A DNA stretch of 64,000 nucleotides from positions 36,781,059 to 36,845,058 of the forward strand of contig OY979718.1 in assembly GCA_963855995.1 (NCBI GenBank). The letters run 5' to 3'. The notes under the pieces were generated by a model. That model was not told the DNA's origin and ran no database searches. It was given only the letters and a program-made list of their open reading frames with translations. Shown piece after piece: positions 1 through 15,600 of the stretch. The DNA comes from Muricea muricata (lineage: Eukaryota; Cnidaria; Anthozoa; Malacalcyonacea; Plexauridae). Positions within the stretch are counted from its first letter, which is position 1; each line of letters begins with the position of its first letter. The position numbers were made by a program, and so were the translations under genes.

Positions 1-640
1 CATTGAACTATAAGTAAACTGGAACAATAAGTCATGGGGAGGGGGGGGATTGAAGACAATTTGATTCAGTTTTTCTGCGTTTTGAGTTGAAATACTAAAC
101 GTCACAAAATGTACCGTATACCAAATGAAAGCTATTAAAAAGTTGTATTTGGTGTAAACATTTCAAGGCTTCAGGTGAAAGACAAACCTTGAACTTTGAA
201 GGGAAATTTGCCGTATTTTTCAAAATTGCAGTTGTTTTCGTATTTTTTAGGCATTTCTTTTTTGTCTGAAGTCTTTAATTTTTTATATTAAATGTAAGTT
301 TTTAATAGCTTCAATTTGATATATGGTCTGGTCTTTGGCGTTAAGTGTTTGGTCTCAAAACGCAGAGAAACTAACTTGGCTTCACCCATTAACTGAACTT
401 TTGTATTGAGTTAGCGTTCTAGTTGTATTACAGTTCACTGGAGCCCACCACTTTTAAACGGTGTCCTTTCTCCTGTCGTCACTTTTCTTGTCGTGCACAT
501 CATGTCAATTTTAACACAATGCATGTCACGTAAAGTACACAGTCTTGTTGTTATCTGTGCTTGGGTCTGCCCACCTCGGGTCCTGTCCTCTGCTTACCTG
601 ACTTAATCTGAACGTAATTTCGGTCGTAAAGATATCGTAC
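1..640. other. Left edge, SEC24 intron
   Basis: After the last visible SEC24 exon no further exon was recognised. A weak inverted repeat pairs 114-138 with 302-326 (AAGCTATTAA and TTAATAGCTT). Confidence 0.5.
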
Positions 641-3600
641 CTGTTTCAGTAAGGAAAGAATGTACAGAGGCAAATGTTTCAGCGAATTGGGCGCTATCAT
701 TTCACCACTGCGAGCTGATACGCATGTTTTATATACTCCCAGGCAATCCACAACTGCGTTCATCAATGCCTGTAATTTAAGTAAAATATTTATAACAAAC
801 ACAATTATAAAACTATGTGGGGCAATTACACCTATTTTATAGCTTTTAATATTAAAAAACATGTATTCAGAACCTTTGGATTAAAAGTAACTCAAGGACT
901 TTCAAAGAGCTCATTTATAAAAAGAAACAAATTCCAAAAAATAAAGTCATCTTGTAATTTAAGATATGAATAAAAACAAGACAAACAATTGGAATTACAA
1001 GATGACTTTATTTTTCGGAACTTGTTTCTATTTATGTTTTCTTAAATTGTCGGCTGACCGTGGTTTTTGAGCTGATTTATATTCAAGGACTTTATAGCTT
1101 TTTAATTTTTGTTTTCAGATTCAATAAACCGGTATCCTACCTCTCGTGCATCTCCTAGCGAAGCTGTCAGCGTTCTGTCTACAGCTGAAATAGAGAAGAA
1201 AAAGAAATTCCAACCTTATTCGGTATTCTTCGACATAACAGTACCATAAGTACGTTTTTGATTAGATAAGAAAAGCGCAAGTAAAAGTCCTAATGTAATA
1301 GCTTCAATTTGATATACCGCTTAATCTTTGGGGTTGGGTATGTTTAACTAAAAACTCAAAAAAGACAGTTCGTTCCAGTTTTCTTCTAAACTTCGATGTT
1401 GCGAACCCAGATCTCTTCTTAAAGATGACTGACTTGAATACAGCTCACAAAAGAAACGATAGATGTAGACTACAACGTATCGTCGAACATGACTTTGCTC
1501 TACACTTGCAACATCATGAAGCTACCTCCTCTTATTGCTCGTTCAAACTTTTTCCTACAATGCCTTTGCAAAGGTAGCCTTACATTATACAGAATTCGCT
1601 TAATCAAATCAGCCAGAAGACGCCATATCCAATTGTTACGACAGGTGTGAAAGCCTATACGATTTAGATGTGTGAATGCTATGAATCTTTTCGCACTTCG
1701 TATATGTAGGTCGATATGGTAGCTTGTGGTATTACATAAGGCCTAGACCATTCGGCACAGATTATACCTACCCATCTTAGACAGCATCAAGGCTATTGCA
1801 CTTGCATTAGCTCCAGCATATATGTCACTCATCTTCTTCGAGACAGGCAATGCCAAGTTGTGCACTCTGATCCGCCGTTCACCTGTAACAATCCATAGCA
1901 TTCCATAGGTTTATCATTGTTTTTCAAATTTCATACGCTATACAACTTACGTGGTGTTTCCACAAATCTAAAATTAGTACCATAGGTATGCAGCCAAACC
2001 GAACGTTGCAATCTAATAAGATTATTGATAACAACATTCAAAAATTCCATTATACTTATTGGAATTGTAATTTCATGCTATAAAATGAACCCTGACCAAA
2101 GACCCCAACACTAACCACAATACCTATAACTTATTGGATAGGATAACCTTATTGGGTTACAACGTCCGGATCAGGTGTGGTATATAGCTGAAATAAAAAT
2201 GTTACGATCGCCATTGCGCTACTAACTAGCTTATTCACTCACGACAAATCCATAATTATAATACTAAGCACTGTGTATCTAATAATTTTTAGATTAAATA
2301 CTCAAGACTAAATAGAGTAGGTACATCATTTGTGAGTTATAGAGCTAAAGTTTGGAACAATATTTCTACTGATGTGCGTGAATTGGGTAGAATTAAATTT
2401 AATAAAATAATCAAAAAATCTCTTTTGACAATACTTGAGGTTGAGGACGATTATGTCGATGAAAAGTTGCCAGCTCGACAAATGGCTAAACAACGGAAAT
2501 AATTTCTCTCTGGCATGGAGTTTATGCTAATTTCTTCACGGAGTTTATGCTATGATTTGTTCGAATCTCTTGTTTGATTTGAATGTGTTATGATGCTTGT
2601 TGATTACTCAGACAGAATACGAATTCTAATTCAGGTTTAGTGTGTACACATCTTTATCTTTACCGTCTTTAATTTGTATTATTATTTGTCTTTTACTGTA
2701 TGCCTCGATTAGCTGTGCTACATTGCATACAGTATTATCTTCGTGAATTTTCAAAATTTGATTAACTTTAATAAATCGTAAAATAAAAATCGTAGTAATG
2801 TTTAACGCTTCGACAAGGCTAATGTCTTCATCGTGGGTGATTTGATGATGCATCGCTATTCCTTGTATACTCGACGGATGACGTTTTTGCACAAAGGTGG
2901 AGGAGATACATATGTGTTCAAATGATGGCGTTTGTCAATCCTTTTATCTATTAATTATCATACTCATCCAATAAATATAGGATATTTCAGTAGTGGGGAA
3001 ACATGGATTTTATGCTTGACTAAAAAGAAAGATATCTTTCTTGCCACGGGATTGATTTATTAAAGTCACGAGAGAAAAAAAAACATCCAGCTATAATAGA
3101 ACCTTCAATAAAGAAAATGGCTTTAAAAGTAGCACATAGCTATCAAAGTGTTCAATCCGAAAAATCATGAACTTGAAGCCATTTGCAAAACATTGAAAAG
3201 GGCAGGAACTGTTATGTCACTCTCAAATGTGACATACGGAAAATACGGCACTCAAGTCCCGGATACAGTGGCGTACAAGTGTCACGAGTGTTTCAGTTTC
3301 CACTAATCATTATATAACAAATTGATTTATACTTATACTGAACTTCTACCTTTCTATTATTGTCTCAACTCAAAATTGACGCAAAAAACTACCATATAAA
3401 ACCGTCCTACATGTCTTACTAATGCTAATCTTTAATTACAGTCTCCAGCATGTAATTCTAAGCTATATACAACTAGTTTATTCTAGCAAACAGCCATATA
3501 GGCTTTGCTACCAGAAGGCCGGGTGCTTACAGAGGCGTCAACCAGGAACAGCTAGTTCGTCTATTACAGCCGGAAGTAGAATAAAAATAATTGGAATACT

Positions 3601-6600
3601 CGTTTGAATAGAGAGTTTAAGTTCGACTTCCAATACCGATGCCAACAGCAGATCGTGCACATGCACTGTGCTCGAAAAAGCACGATTTCGTAACATCATA
3701 AGTTAACACTTTAAAATTCTCGCTACCAAAATGAGAACGGAAGTGGAAACATCGGTATCGGTATTGGTATTGGAAGTCGAACTTAAACTCTCTATTATTT
3801 ACCTTTTGAACTTGTATAAAGCAGCGCTGACTGAAAACAAGCGAGGCTCACATCGGTGAGATTGTCCTCTATAGATATCTGCATACCAAACGCTGAATCT
3901 GGATTAACGTTTGGCAGTGAAAGCAGGTCCGTCGAGCGAACAAAGAAGTTACCGTGGAAAGTGTGAATACTTAGACCTACAAATACAAAAGAACACAATT
4001 AATGATACTTCGGTAGTAATTTGGTAGGTAAGGAAATGCTGGTCGATCCTGCATGCTAGCCTTACGTAAGGGAATGGGGGATGAGTGCAAGATACCCGTG
4101 TTGGTCTTTGTCAACAGGGGCCAGTTGTTCAAAAAGCAGGCTAACCCTGGGTTAAGGTAAAATTCAAAAGAAAAGTCCCAGTTGCATGCTTTTTTGAAAG
4201 CTTCGGAATGTTTCCGAGCAAGCCTTGTCTGAATCAACGGTAGTTTTAAAAGACAAACACTAAAACTGTGGGCCAAACTCTAATCCAGCTTTGAACAACC
4301 GCGATTTGGGTGCAAGTGGGTTCTACTTGTTACAGTATAATAGCTAAAATCCTAATATTCAGCATATTTGTATGAACACCCATCATAAAGTTCGCTGGTT
4401 TCATATACTCGCGACTGCTCATGTACCATCCATCTTTTGGCAGTGCACACCGACGTAGTTTGCATTTCGCGAATACCTGCTAGGTTTGCTGCTGGTTAAG
4501 ACGGCTGAAACGTTCTCCTAGCAAGTGCACATCTTTATGCCGGGGTTTTAAACACGGTCCGGTTGTAGGTGAGTAGCGCCATCCACCGGATAGCGACTTT
4601 TCAACTGCAGCAGAAAGGCATAAAAAGCAACGACACTAGGGATAATGAGCACGCAAAAGGTAACTAGCGATCCCAAGGATAGTTGCTATGACTATGTCTA
4701 GTTGCTATGGCTAGGATGCAAAGTTGATATGACAGAAACAGTCGACCTGATACACACAAGCAATTTTGGCATGCTTTTTTTATCCAACTACTGTAGCTAA
4801 TACGGTAACATGTCGCAGTTGGCGAAGTCTATAGCTGCTATATGCTCGCCTGCTTTACATGTTAAGTTGCTTTTCAATTAACAATTATTTGGCATTATAC
4901 AGTAGACAGCAAGATAGAGAAAATACACAGAGAGATATTTTTTCATATCTTCACATATCTTAATGAACAACTGAAAATGATCTTGAATGAAATTTCCATA
5001 AAAATTACTGTGAAATATGATTGCATTACCGTTAAAATGTTGTGGCAACTGTGTACATAACATAAATGACTTACTCCATTAGAAAACAAAGATCTCAAAT
5101 AAAACATTTAAAACCAATACAAGCGATGTTTGTTCAATAATTTACAATAACATTTCTACACTAAATCATGCACATTTTCATATTGAGTGAAACTCATTTA
5201 CATAAATTGCGCGATCTTTTCAAACGCTCTAGACCGTCATTACTACATGAACATGAAAATTTCAAACGAGTCAATAATAACTACAATTAAATTATATGAT
5301 ATTAGTTATAGTAAAGTCAAAATACTGAAATCATGCACATATAATATTTACCACGGTAGTAAATGTTAAAAGTAATAGTCAAAACTAACATTTACCAATA
5401 TTATATACGAGATATATCATATACGAGAAATTGCCAGCGATGATCAGCGATCCGTATTTTATTTTATCAAGCTTTGCCGCAAGGGCAGGATCACCCTAAC
5501 AACATGCACCAACTATTGCGGGCCCGCACTGCATAGATATTTTGATTTTGGAGAGGTAGGAAAATCGGAGTGCGCAGAAAAAACCTTCCAAGCACAGGAG
5601 AGATGAACTACAGGAATCCAACTAACATGAAGTACACTACCAATACCAGACTTGGTTTCAGTGGTTTCAGCGCGATAACCGCTTGCGTTTTTCGTGAATC
5701 CGGGCTTCCATAATTTATTTGCATATAGCTGTCCCAGTGGGATTGCACAAGAGAGAGACAAAAAATTTTCTAATGTATTCTCTCCCCCCCCCCCCTAGCA
5801 ATAGAACAAAATTTTCCTTCACCTTGTCGTGATGATTGGGAGAAGAAATATCGCAGACAAATTGTAATGAATGACAAGTACACTTATGTACATCATTTTT
5901 GTACATCATTTTGTGTTTAAATGCGTTTACCAATACTACAGACTACTGACAGCGTTGTTACTTCAGTCCACACGTCACAGATGAAATTTGAACTTGTTAA
6001 AGTTAGTCATTTCTCATTGGCCGCAACTCTATCATTGTAGGTCGTTGCTGTGTAAACGATCTTGTGCGACACACTATTTTCTGAGACAGATATTTGAAAG
6101 CTTCTCTGTAGGTTTTTGTCCAGACAGGCATAAATTATTGGATTGTACACAGTGTTAGATATGGCTAGTACGGGAAGTAAAGATTGAAATATATTCCCAC
6201 TAGTGAAATCTGGATAGTACATTGATAACAACTGAAAAACACCGATGGGAAGCCAACAAAAACAAAGAACTCCGACAACAATCAACAACATTTGGGCAAT
6301 CTTTAGATCATGACGTAGGGCACTTCTTTGATTTTGACCAGTGCTTGTTTCACCCAGTTCGCCATTTCGCACCATTTTCTGCCGTTGATGGGCAAGAACA
6401 AAAATACGAGCGTACATAACCAGCATGATTATGATGGAAATAAACAACATCATTACGGCACACGTATAGACTGCGTCACGTCTGCTTTCATCATCATGCA
6501 GATGGCAAAGACCTTCAACACCCGTGTAGCCCGAGTCAGGAGCGACGGCGTATGTGGCGAATACAATTGGGGAATCAACCAAATGATAAAGATGATTTTC

Positions 6601-9600
6601 AATGATTTCGAAGTTGTCATTCTTGATCTATAATGAAGTGGTTTGCTGATTTTAAGATATCGGTCAAAACTAATGAACGACAGAGAACATATAGATGCTG
6701 AGAACACCAAGTTATCGATCCACAGTATGAAGCGACAAAGGTGAATGTTACGCAGCGATCCATGACCCACACTCTGTCCATACGCCCTCACTGGTCCTAT
6801 GAAAATTCCAACCAAAATATCAGCGACAGCCAGACAAGCAATGAAATATTTATTTGGTTGATGAAGACGTCTTTCTCTCCAGGTCGCCAGCAAGATCAAA
6901 GTATTTCCCGTGATACTCGCAGTGCTGATTAAAATGAATACTAAGTCATTTTGTGCATGAAACTCGATGATTGTTCCATTATGTGAAAAAATTGACCCCG
7001 ACATTGCAAAACCTGAACCCGAGGAAAAATATATAATATTAATGAGGCAAATTTTAGAACGGCCATGGCGTTGTTTTATTCAGGGAGAAAGGCCTGGGCG
7101 TTGTACAAGCAGCTCACTAGCTTGTTGTGCATTACATTTAGACCACAACCTGTTTCGTAAGTTATATGTTGATAATTTCGAAAGATTTTACCAAGCTCAA
7201 TTTTATAAAAAGTTCCCAGAACCATCAATGTTTCATGTAGATATATTCAATATGGAAACATCATTACCTCTATTATTCGTTCTTAAAATTTGAAAAATTC
7301 TTTGTTGCTAATCTTCCTTTGTGTTAATCTCCTCCTTCCAACTCTGACATGCAGCTGACAGGCGTGAAAACACCACGTGATATTCTTCACTTGACTATTG
7401 AGTCGAGTGTACATTGCAGCTTGCGCGCACCAATGAGAAGACAGTAACGTCAACACGTGCTCATACATATAATGTTCTCTCTTACATCACAAGTAAAAAG
7501 TTTATGTAAACTGATCGAAAACACAAGGGTATGAAAAGCATCTCCTACAACACACACATAAATGACTAAACCCAAGTTATACAAACTATCTAGTTCAACA
7601 AGAACAAAACCCCTTTACTTTAACATAACGTCTTCACGCAGTAAGAACGATAAAAGTGTTTTCAGAAAGAATATTCGACTACACCATCTGTTTATCATAG
7701 CTCGTTTAAAATCAGTCTAAAGCGATGTCCTTAGCTCAACAAACACGGTCACATTTTTATCATATATTACCTTTTTGCATATATTACCTACACTTACTGC
7801 TGAATTATACAATCTTATAATTAGTGCATAATAACGTAGCTTGTTCCTGTCAAACTTTTCAGAAATCAACCTGCGTCCGTCGACATTGCTGATCTGTACA
7901 AATTCTACTGTACGTGCCCGAATGTGATTTGTTCTTATTAGGCAATTGTACAAATAATATAACTATAAAAACAAAAATTGCAGTAAGAATGTCCATCTTC
8001 GCAAAAATAATTGTGTAAACATGAAATAGAAGCCAAACTGACGAATGAAAGGCCATATTTTAAAGTTCTGCTTCGTCCGACAACACTTGACTAAAAACAC
8101 GTAAGCATCGCGGTCACATCATACTACCCACTTTTGTACTGTTCGAATATTTTGACACCTCTTTTCAAAAACACTTGTTGAGTGCAGGTGGCTTCCATTG
8201 CTATTGGAAATGTAAAAAGTTGTTTCGAAATCGTTTCCAAAATTGTTTCCGGATTTTAGTGCCTAATGTCCTGTAAGCACCAACCTCTGTAGAAAACGTT
8301 AAAGCATTTTCCAACTTGTTAATTATTTTGACTGGATCGGTGTTTTTGATGTACCTTTTGAATATATGTTAGTTATAGATTCCGGGGGTGTTTGACAATA
8401 CTGTTTATATACATATTACGAAATACAACTATTAGGTAAATTGGTTGCCATTGTGCTCATTTAAATACCTTTTTCACATTTACGAAAACCGCCCCACAGG
8501 GCAAATTAGCCTAACTACAATATTGAAGCAGCACGTTCGAGATTTACATCATCCCCCCTGGAGTTTACACCATGATTGAATGTCCAACCGATCCGAACGT
8601 TGTATTCCAATAAAATTACTGGTTACAACGTTTGATAATTCCAATAGTTACTGGAATTGTCATTTCATGCACATAAAATGAACCCTGACCCAAACCCAAA
8701 CCCTGACCCTAACCCTGACAATCCCAATAATTTATTGGAGACAATAATTTTATTGGGATACAACGTTCGGATCGGGTGGAATATCTGACTGACGAACTGA
8801 CGGATGATGTGAGTTTTCGCCACTCATCACAATACAGCAAAGTCTCAAGAAACTTTTCACTAAAAGTGACTTTAACTCGAAAATACAGAACTTCAATATG
8901 GATTTTACTAGTTATTGGTGAGGTTTACCTTTCGTACAACCTAACCAGAAAACTATTTCTAAGCGCATACTACAGATTCGATCTCATGCTAGGGGTATTT
9001 CCAGTGCTCTATACCAGTATTACATGCAACATAACTAATTACCTTTGGTGCATCTTACTCGCATGACAGCTTCAAATCCAATTTTTCTCGTTATGTACCG
9101 GCTAAGCACGAAAGGAAACAAAGCGTTAGTAAATAATCAAAAAGTTTATACTAGTGTTTTGGTTGTCAAGCTCTACAAGGACTGAAATTTGCTCATTTAC
9201 TTACAGAAGATCATTTTCAAATTTCTCGACCATAGCCCGATTTTTGGAAACGTGGAAGTTCGGTAAATACGAGAAACATCCTCCAGAGTACTTTGAAGCA
9301 CACACTACACATGAAACGCACTACGGTTAGCATATATATACATACATCTAGGCTGCTTGCTTGGCCTTAAAAAAACGTCATTCGAGATAGTGTTTGCTCA
9401 TGATTGTCATTGCTGACCACCATTTTAACTCTCATCTCGTATTACTTGCTCGAATTACTCCCATATTCGTCAGGTTTCGCGACTTTCAATCGATAACGCA
9501 AGCCTCAAGTTAAAAATCATACGAGCTAGCAAGCAGTCTTTTCCTTCGCAAGTCCTTAAAAATATTGTTTTGCACGATAACAAAGCAAAATGTCGAAGCC

Positions 9601-12600
9601 ATAAAATGTCGCATAATAAGACTGTCAATTTAACTTTCACGTTTTTAAAACCACATTTATTCAAGTTTGTCTATACATGACTGATGCTCTTGCGAGTGAC
9701 CAGTGGCTCACAGGTTTATATATCATTGCACAAGTTTGCAAGAAAACTCTCACGTACCATATTGAGTCGTCACGAACCTATACTATCAGAGTATCAGGCT
9801 TTGTGAGTGGTTGGTTACAACAATGAAAGGCAAACTATAAAAACTGGTTTTCTTAACAACGAATCACAAACAACGATGGCTTTTGTTTCAAAAAGCCATT
9901 CACAAAGCCTGACGATTTTTGGTTGGTATTATATTAGATTGGAAAATATCACTCCAGGTTAATTATAAGGTCAGAAAAGTTAGAGTTGACAGCTAACGGC
10001 AAACTTAGCAGCCGTAATCACCGTTGCAATTCTCTGACCACTAAGCTACGGTGGATGCTGGTGTCGATTCTTTTATTCTCGAATGCTGTCAGAGGCTTGA
10101 GTAACGGCATGTGTATGATTTTCACTCCAGATTGAGACACATTTACCCTTCAGGATTTAGCCAACCGTTTAAGTCAGTGTTGGTAGATTTTCAAAACCCG
10201 CTTCGCCCGCGCGGGTAGATTGACCGTAATGAAAAAAAAACCCTTTAGACAATTACTTATGCCTGAGCTTACGCACAGCCGTACTTACTAAGAGATGAAC
10301 AGTCGGCATACTGACTGGAGAGTTGGAATATGTCTACAGACACTTGATCTGCTGCACAGTCTAGAGCTAGTTTCTTGTAGAAGTCTGTAGCTGGATTCAA
10401 TCTTGCATTATCCTAAAAGAGTAGTGTATATGTAGACTCAGAGATGAGTAGAGACGTTATTTTCAGGTAAAATAAACGATTTGCTTATACACTATTTTTT
10501 TAGTAAGGCAAAGATGCAAAATTTGGTTGCAAAACGTTGAAAGTGCGACAGATACAGACCAAAACCGTAACATGAACAGTTTTCGTACTTAATACAAATA
10601 CAGGCAAAATTTGCAAACTTTGAATGGCTATATAATTATTTTCCATACTTACTAGCATCTCCCAAACCAACTAAGTAATTTTACTATGTTCTTTCTAGTT
10701 GTGGTGATGGATTTATTTACTATTTAGATTTTTATGCAAATTTTCCATTCTCGTTGAGGGGAGGTTTGGTAGAGCGTACTCTTTGTCAATATTGTTTTGT
10801 TACTCCTTTAAACGTACCTTTGGGCTTGATTTAACTCCTGGTTCGTCGCGGTTTTCCAATGCGCCAGGGCCAACGGATGGTAACGTGGTTTGAAATACTG
10901 TTATACGTCCACCTGTGGGCGCCTAAAAAATCACATTGGTTTACACTGCATGTCGTCATCTTATTACATGCCCATACCACAGTATAGGGCATAAACAGTA
11001 GGGCCACTCAGCATGCAACATGTTCCCCTATTTTTATGCAATTGACTGGCCAGAATAATGGCGGAACGGCCAGTTCAGCGTTCCTATTGGCCAGAAAAGG
11101 CAATTGACTGGCCAGAACCTGCATAATGAACATGCGTAATGCGACATGCGTGGAGACACAAACTTCAAAGGTTCCGACTCGAGTGGCCTTTCTGTTTATT
11201 TCTATACTGTGTTCATACCTCAGGGCCAGTTGTTCAGAGCAATAGGTCAGCTTTAACACTGGGTTAAAATTTATTCCGCTGTTGAAGTAGTCTACACGTC
11301 CATTTACTTCAAATCGTCGGAAACAAAAACTACTACAGTATTGATCCAGACAAGATTTCCTAAGAAATATTTCCATGCTTACGAGAAAAGCTTTCTCAGC
11401 TGCTTAGAAATCTCCTTTGGATTTTACATTAACAAGGGTTACAGTTAGCAGGGGTGGAAGTACTTTTCGTTCTGGGACCATGGATTCAGAATAAACAATT
11501 TTCTGCAAACTGAAATTGTTTAAAAAAGAGACAATGATCACTTTTAGCAGCCATTTAACCAACTTTTTGCGTCAGAAACTAGTGCAGTACAATGTAAAAT
11601 ATTGTCAGGAAACCCCGCGTGTACAAATTGACCTGAGTGTTTTACAAATGTGAGCTTGAAATATTTTATGGGAACCTCAAAATTTTCTGAAACCGATAGT
11701 CCAATGGTCCGATACATTTCCCGCCCATGACAGTAAGCTAACCAGCTTTTAAACCACCGGCTTGAGGGGTATTTTGCGATGCAAGGGCATGCCAACTCCC
11801 AAAAATACTAAATTCCCACCCAGATCTAAAGAGTTGAAAATCGCCCGTGAATTTAAATCTGACATTGGATTATGAGGCGTAAAGGGGTGGTGGGAAGGGG
11901 GGGAGGGTAATTCCCTCTCACTAGTGGGGATAGGGGTAAGTTGGGATCTTGAGGTGAGAGAGGATAGAGGAACCTCTTTCCCGTAAATATTTAAAGCGCT
12001 CACCGAATATTTAATACCTATAACAAGATAGACTAAAAATAACACGGGAACATGGCAACTTTTGTGACTCACTGGGCTCTTGTAAACGACAACAAAACTC
12101 ATTGAGTAACGTCACTGTTTGATTTCCACGTGAGCATAATATTATGTTTCTGTAAAACTGGCGCTATCTTGGGTTACAACAAAGCAATCCTATTTCCCAG
12201 TCGGGGTATTGAAGCGAATTATTTTTAGTTTCTAAAAGAATCAGAATGTCATCAATAACAGAGGCACACGATACAATAGTGTGACAGTAATCATTTAGCG
12301 ACCGACATCTGAATACACAGCACTGGCAGCAAAGACGTCAAAGTCATACAACAATCATGTATTGTAAAATGTGCATGCGATAGTAAATAACGTACCAAGA
12401 GTTTTAAGGCAGCCTGCATTGCCGCTCCAGTGGCGCATTGAATATCACGAGTCGACGCGAAGGTCTCTGGTAAACTATCTAGGAATTGTATAATCATCTA
12501 GAATGGAAGAAACGAAATTATGATGCAACTTTAGAGAAAACTGGCCTAATTCACACGTGAATTTCAAGTGTGCACGGGCCATGAATAAATCCCACCTCTT

Positions 12601-15600
12601 TGTTTTCTTTTAAATTAACCAATAAATCTTCTGGCGCGGGTAGAAAAATATCTGGAAGAAAACAGAGAACGAATTTCAGAGACGATTGTCTTAAAGTGGT
12701 AGTACAGCGATAGCTCAAACGTTACAGTTACCCGTACATTCAACACGGAAATCAAATTTTTACCAAGCGGCGTCGCTAGTTTAAAAACCGTAGACGGTCG
12801 ATAGCACCTTTGCTGGTCGATGGCACCTATTAACCGTACCTTTGCTTTAATTACTAGGTTAAACAGATTTTAAAACGGCAAATTTTGAGAGACTTACAGC
12901 GTAGGGTGCGATCGTACGCTCGTTAAACAGGCGGTTGCTGGTTCGAATGCCGGCTGTGGCATTTCTTTCTATTTTTCAAAGTTTTTATTTTCAAGGTTTT
13001 TCTTCAGGATCTTCAAAGTTTTTCTTCTGCCTCGCTTTTTAAACATTTACCTTTTAAACTCAAATCACATGCTGATGCACATGAAAAGTGCAATAAGTGA
13101 TGCGACCGACCAGCAAAGATGTCGCCTACCGTCTACGATTTCTAATTATGCAGCGGCGACTCGGCCGGGCGAAACGAGTTATTGGCCGAATTTATATTAG
13201 ACGAAGGATTTCCATCTACGACGGAAAACCATAAGACGGATAAATGCGAAAACCCTCATGTCTTCATTTGTTGACTACGGCAAATTAAAGCGAAAAGTTT
13301 GTTATTCAGGGCCAGAAGCAGATGGTACAAATTGCAAAAAACTAGGATGCTCAATCATCGAAGACGAAGTGCAATTTGAAAAGTTCACTGCTGCCCTTGT
13401 TTGTTGTTTTTCCGGAGAGAAGACCCAAAAGATCCAAAGAATTAAGAAACAGCCAATGTTAGGGCTATGGGAAAATGCAGATGAGAACAGTCCTTTAATT
13501 GGCTGTATAATAATTAGTCTTTCGTCTTAAAAAATTAGCGCGATTTTAATTACTCAAGAAGCAAAGCTGAACCTAAACATCTACATTTCGACCCCGATCG
13601 GAATGAGAGATGTCACAGTGACAAGAGTGCTATATAAGCGAATTTTAGTTTACAAAGTAATATAGGGATCATGAATCATTAATATGTACAGATTAACCAA
13701 TAATAACAAAGGCATCTTATAGTTGCTTTGTTTTAGTATTATTCAGATAATGGAGCAGTCAAAAAACGTGGAACCAAAATCTAATTAGGCCACAGGTACG
13801 TCCTGTACACTAATCAAGGGGATATAAAACAAATGTTCATTTTTCAAGCTTATGCCATTTTCAACACTTCAAATATTGCGCGCCTGCCTAGTGTACTGCA
13901 TGGATCCGATAGTAATGGTAATGTTTAGCGAATTCCGTGCATTCTTTTGGGCATTTTCCTATAGCCTAACTCCTCATATAGAGGATCGCGGGCTCTGGCT
14001 ACGAGAATGCCCTGGAACCATAAAAATTCACTTTAAAAATATAGTCAAGGACTTTGTATTTACATAATATTTAAAACAAGATCGGAAAGGATACAAACTT
14101 TCCAGGGATTAAACCAGGCCGAAAATCGCAATTAAATATTTTAAAATTCTCACAGCTAACCATACAATGGCAATATTTCTGCTGTCAAAAATAACGCAAA
14201 CATCCTGATCAGTATTTGCTCTTAGCTTTCTAGTGTCAAAAAGGAATTTCAAAAGTGAACAGTTGCAAAAATATTTTTGTTAAACACCGTTCATGGTTAA
14301 AACTAAAACAGTTACAAACTAAAGCTACAGGGTTCCAAGCTATAAAGCGTATCAGGCCGTGTCCTGGATGTAACATCAGGACCATTTGAGCTTTAGTCTC
14401 ATCTTCAATCCATTCCTTTGGCTGTCTATGTTATAATAGAGCACGAATTGCGAGAGTTGTTGTTTACTAACCATCTATATCTGAAACTATTAACATATGA
14501 GGTTGACTTTGATCATTCTGAAAATTAAGGAAAAAAAAATAGTTTCACAATGAATATGGAGCACTGAGCATACATATGGGAGATTGAGCATAGTGAACTT
14601 CCAGCTTTCCGACGAAAGGGCTTTGCTGAAAAAGTCAAATTCCGTTATATCGCTTCAGGTAGCAAAAGATCCTATGTTTTTGTGTTTCTAGATATGATAC
14701 GGTCAACTCCCATATTACCTAACTGGGAATTGTCGGTTGTATAAACTGCCATTTTACATTGTCGCAAAGAATACAGGGTCCAGAAACAGTGGGTAACTCG
14801 GGCCCCTACCAAATTGGGCAACATACTGCCTGTTGGGTATATCCGCTCAACCACGAATCAGAGGAACACGATAATTGCTTTAAATAACCACTAAATAACC
14901 ACTTTTAGTTTTAGTCGCTTTTTGAAACACGCTTTTTTAACTCAAGTTTGTAGTACAAAATAAACATACTTACTCTTAGATTATAAAAATTGACAGATTT
15001 ATTGAATGTCAAAAATCCTATTAGAGCTCTGCTATCACCAGGCATCTTGTCCAGGTTGTTTTTTATTATTTCACAAGCCATTTTTAGGTAGCCTAAAACG
15101 TAAAAACGCCGCTTAGAGTGGAGTGTATCAAAGATTGGAGGTAGATGCAATTGGCAGCATATAAATTTTATCAGAATACATTGTGGACATCAAGCAAAAA
15201 CATTAAAAAAAACTTCCTTTAAGGGCGGGGGGGGGGCGAGGTGCTGGGTGAGGAGCCGAAAACCAAACCAGGAAAATAAATACTGCTCAGCATTATACTG
15301 TCATGAAAGTGCAGTTAGTTGCATTTTAGTTAATACGATTTAGTACAAATATCTTTATATCGATAATAAATTAGGAAATTGGCTATTTTGAAACTCTGCC
15401 ATAAATTTCATACGATAAGTTGGTTAAAAGTGAAACGAATCCCCTCTCTAGCAAACCTCCTATAGATGCAGGCTTGCACACCCCTGTACACCCCCATGAT
15501 AAATCCACCACTGTCTCTTACGCTCATCCTTCAACAGACGCCTATTCGCTTTTTTGAAAACGATGTCCGATCGCAATGCATTCCAGTAAAATGTACATCC

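Noticed and set aside
2626-2892. 88-residue minus-strand frame in a SEC24 intron
   Set aside because: It does not match any missing SEC24 segment (neighbouring exons already join in phase) and no family was recognised.
3422-3607. Short plus-strand frame before the MITE
   Set aside because: No recognised domain and it ends at the MITE edge; chance frame.
8690-8725. CCCTAA/CCCTGA repeats resembling telomeric DNA
   Set aside because: Only a few irregular units, inside a MITE whose other copy (about 2090-2130) has a similar stretch.
10015-10065. A-box-like TAGCTTAGTGGTCAGAGA on the minus strand, as a tRNA gene
   Set aside because: No B box or cloverleaf follows; at most a SINE relic.
13258-13530. 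90-residue open frame on the plus strand
   Set aside because: No family recognised, no splice or promoter support, and it lies in a SEC24 intron on the other strand.
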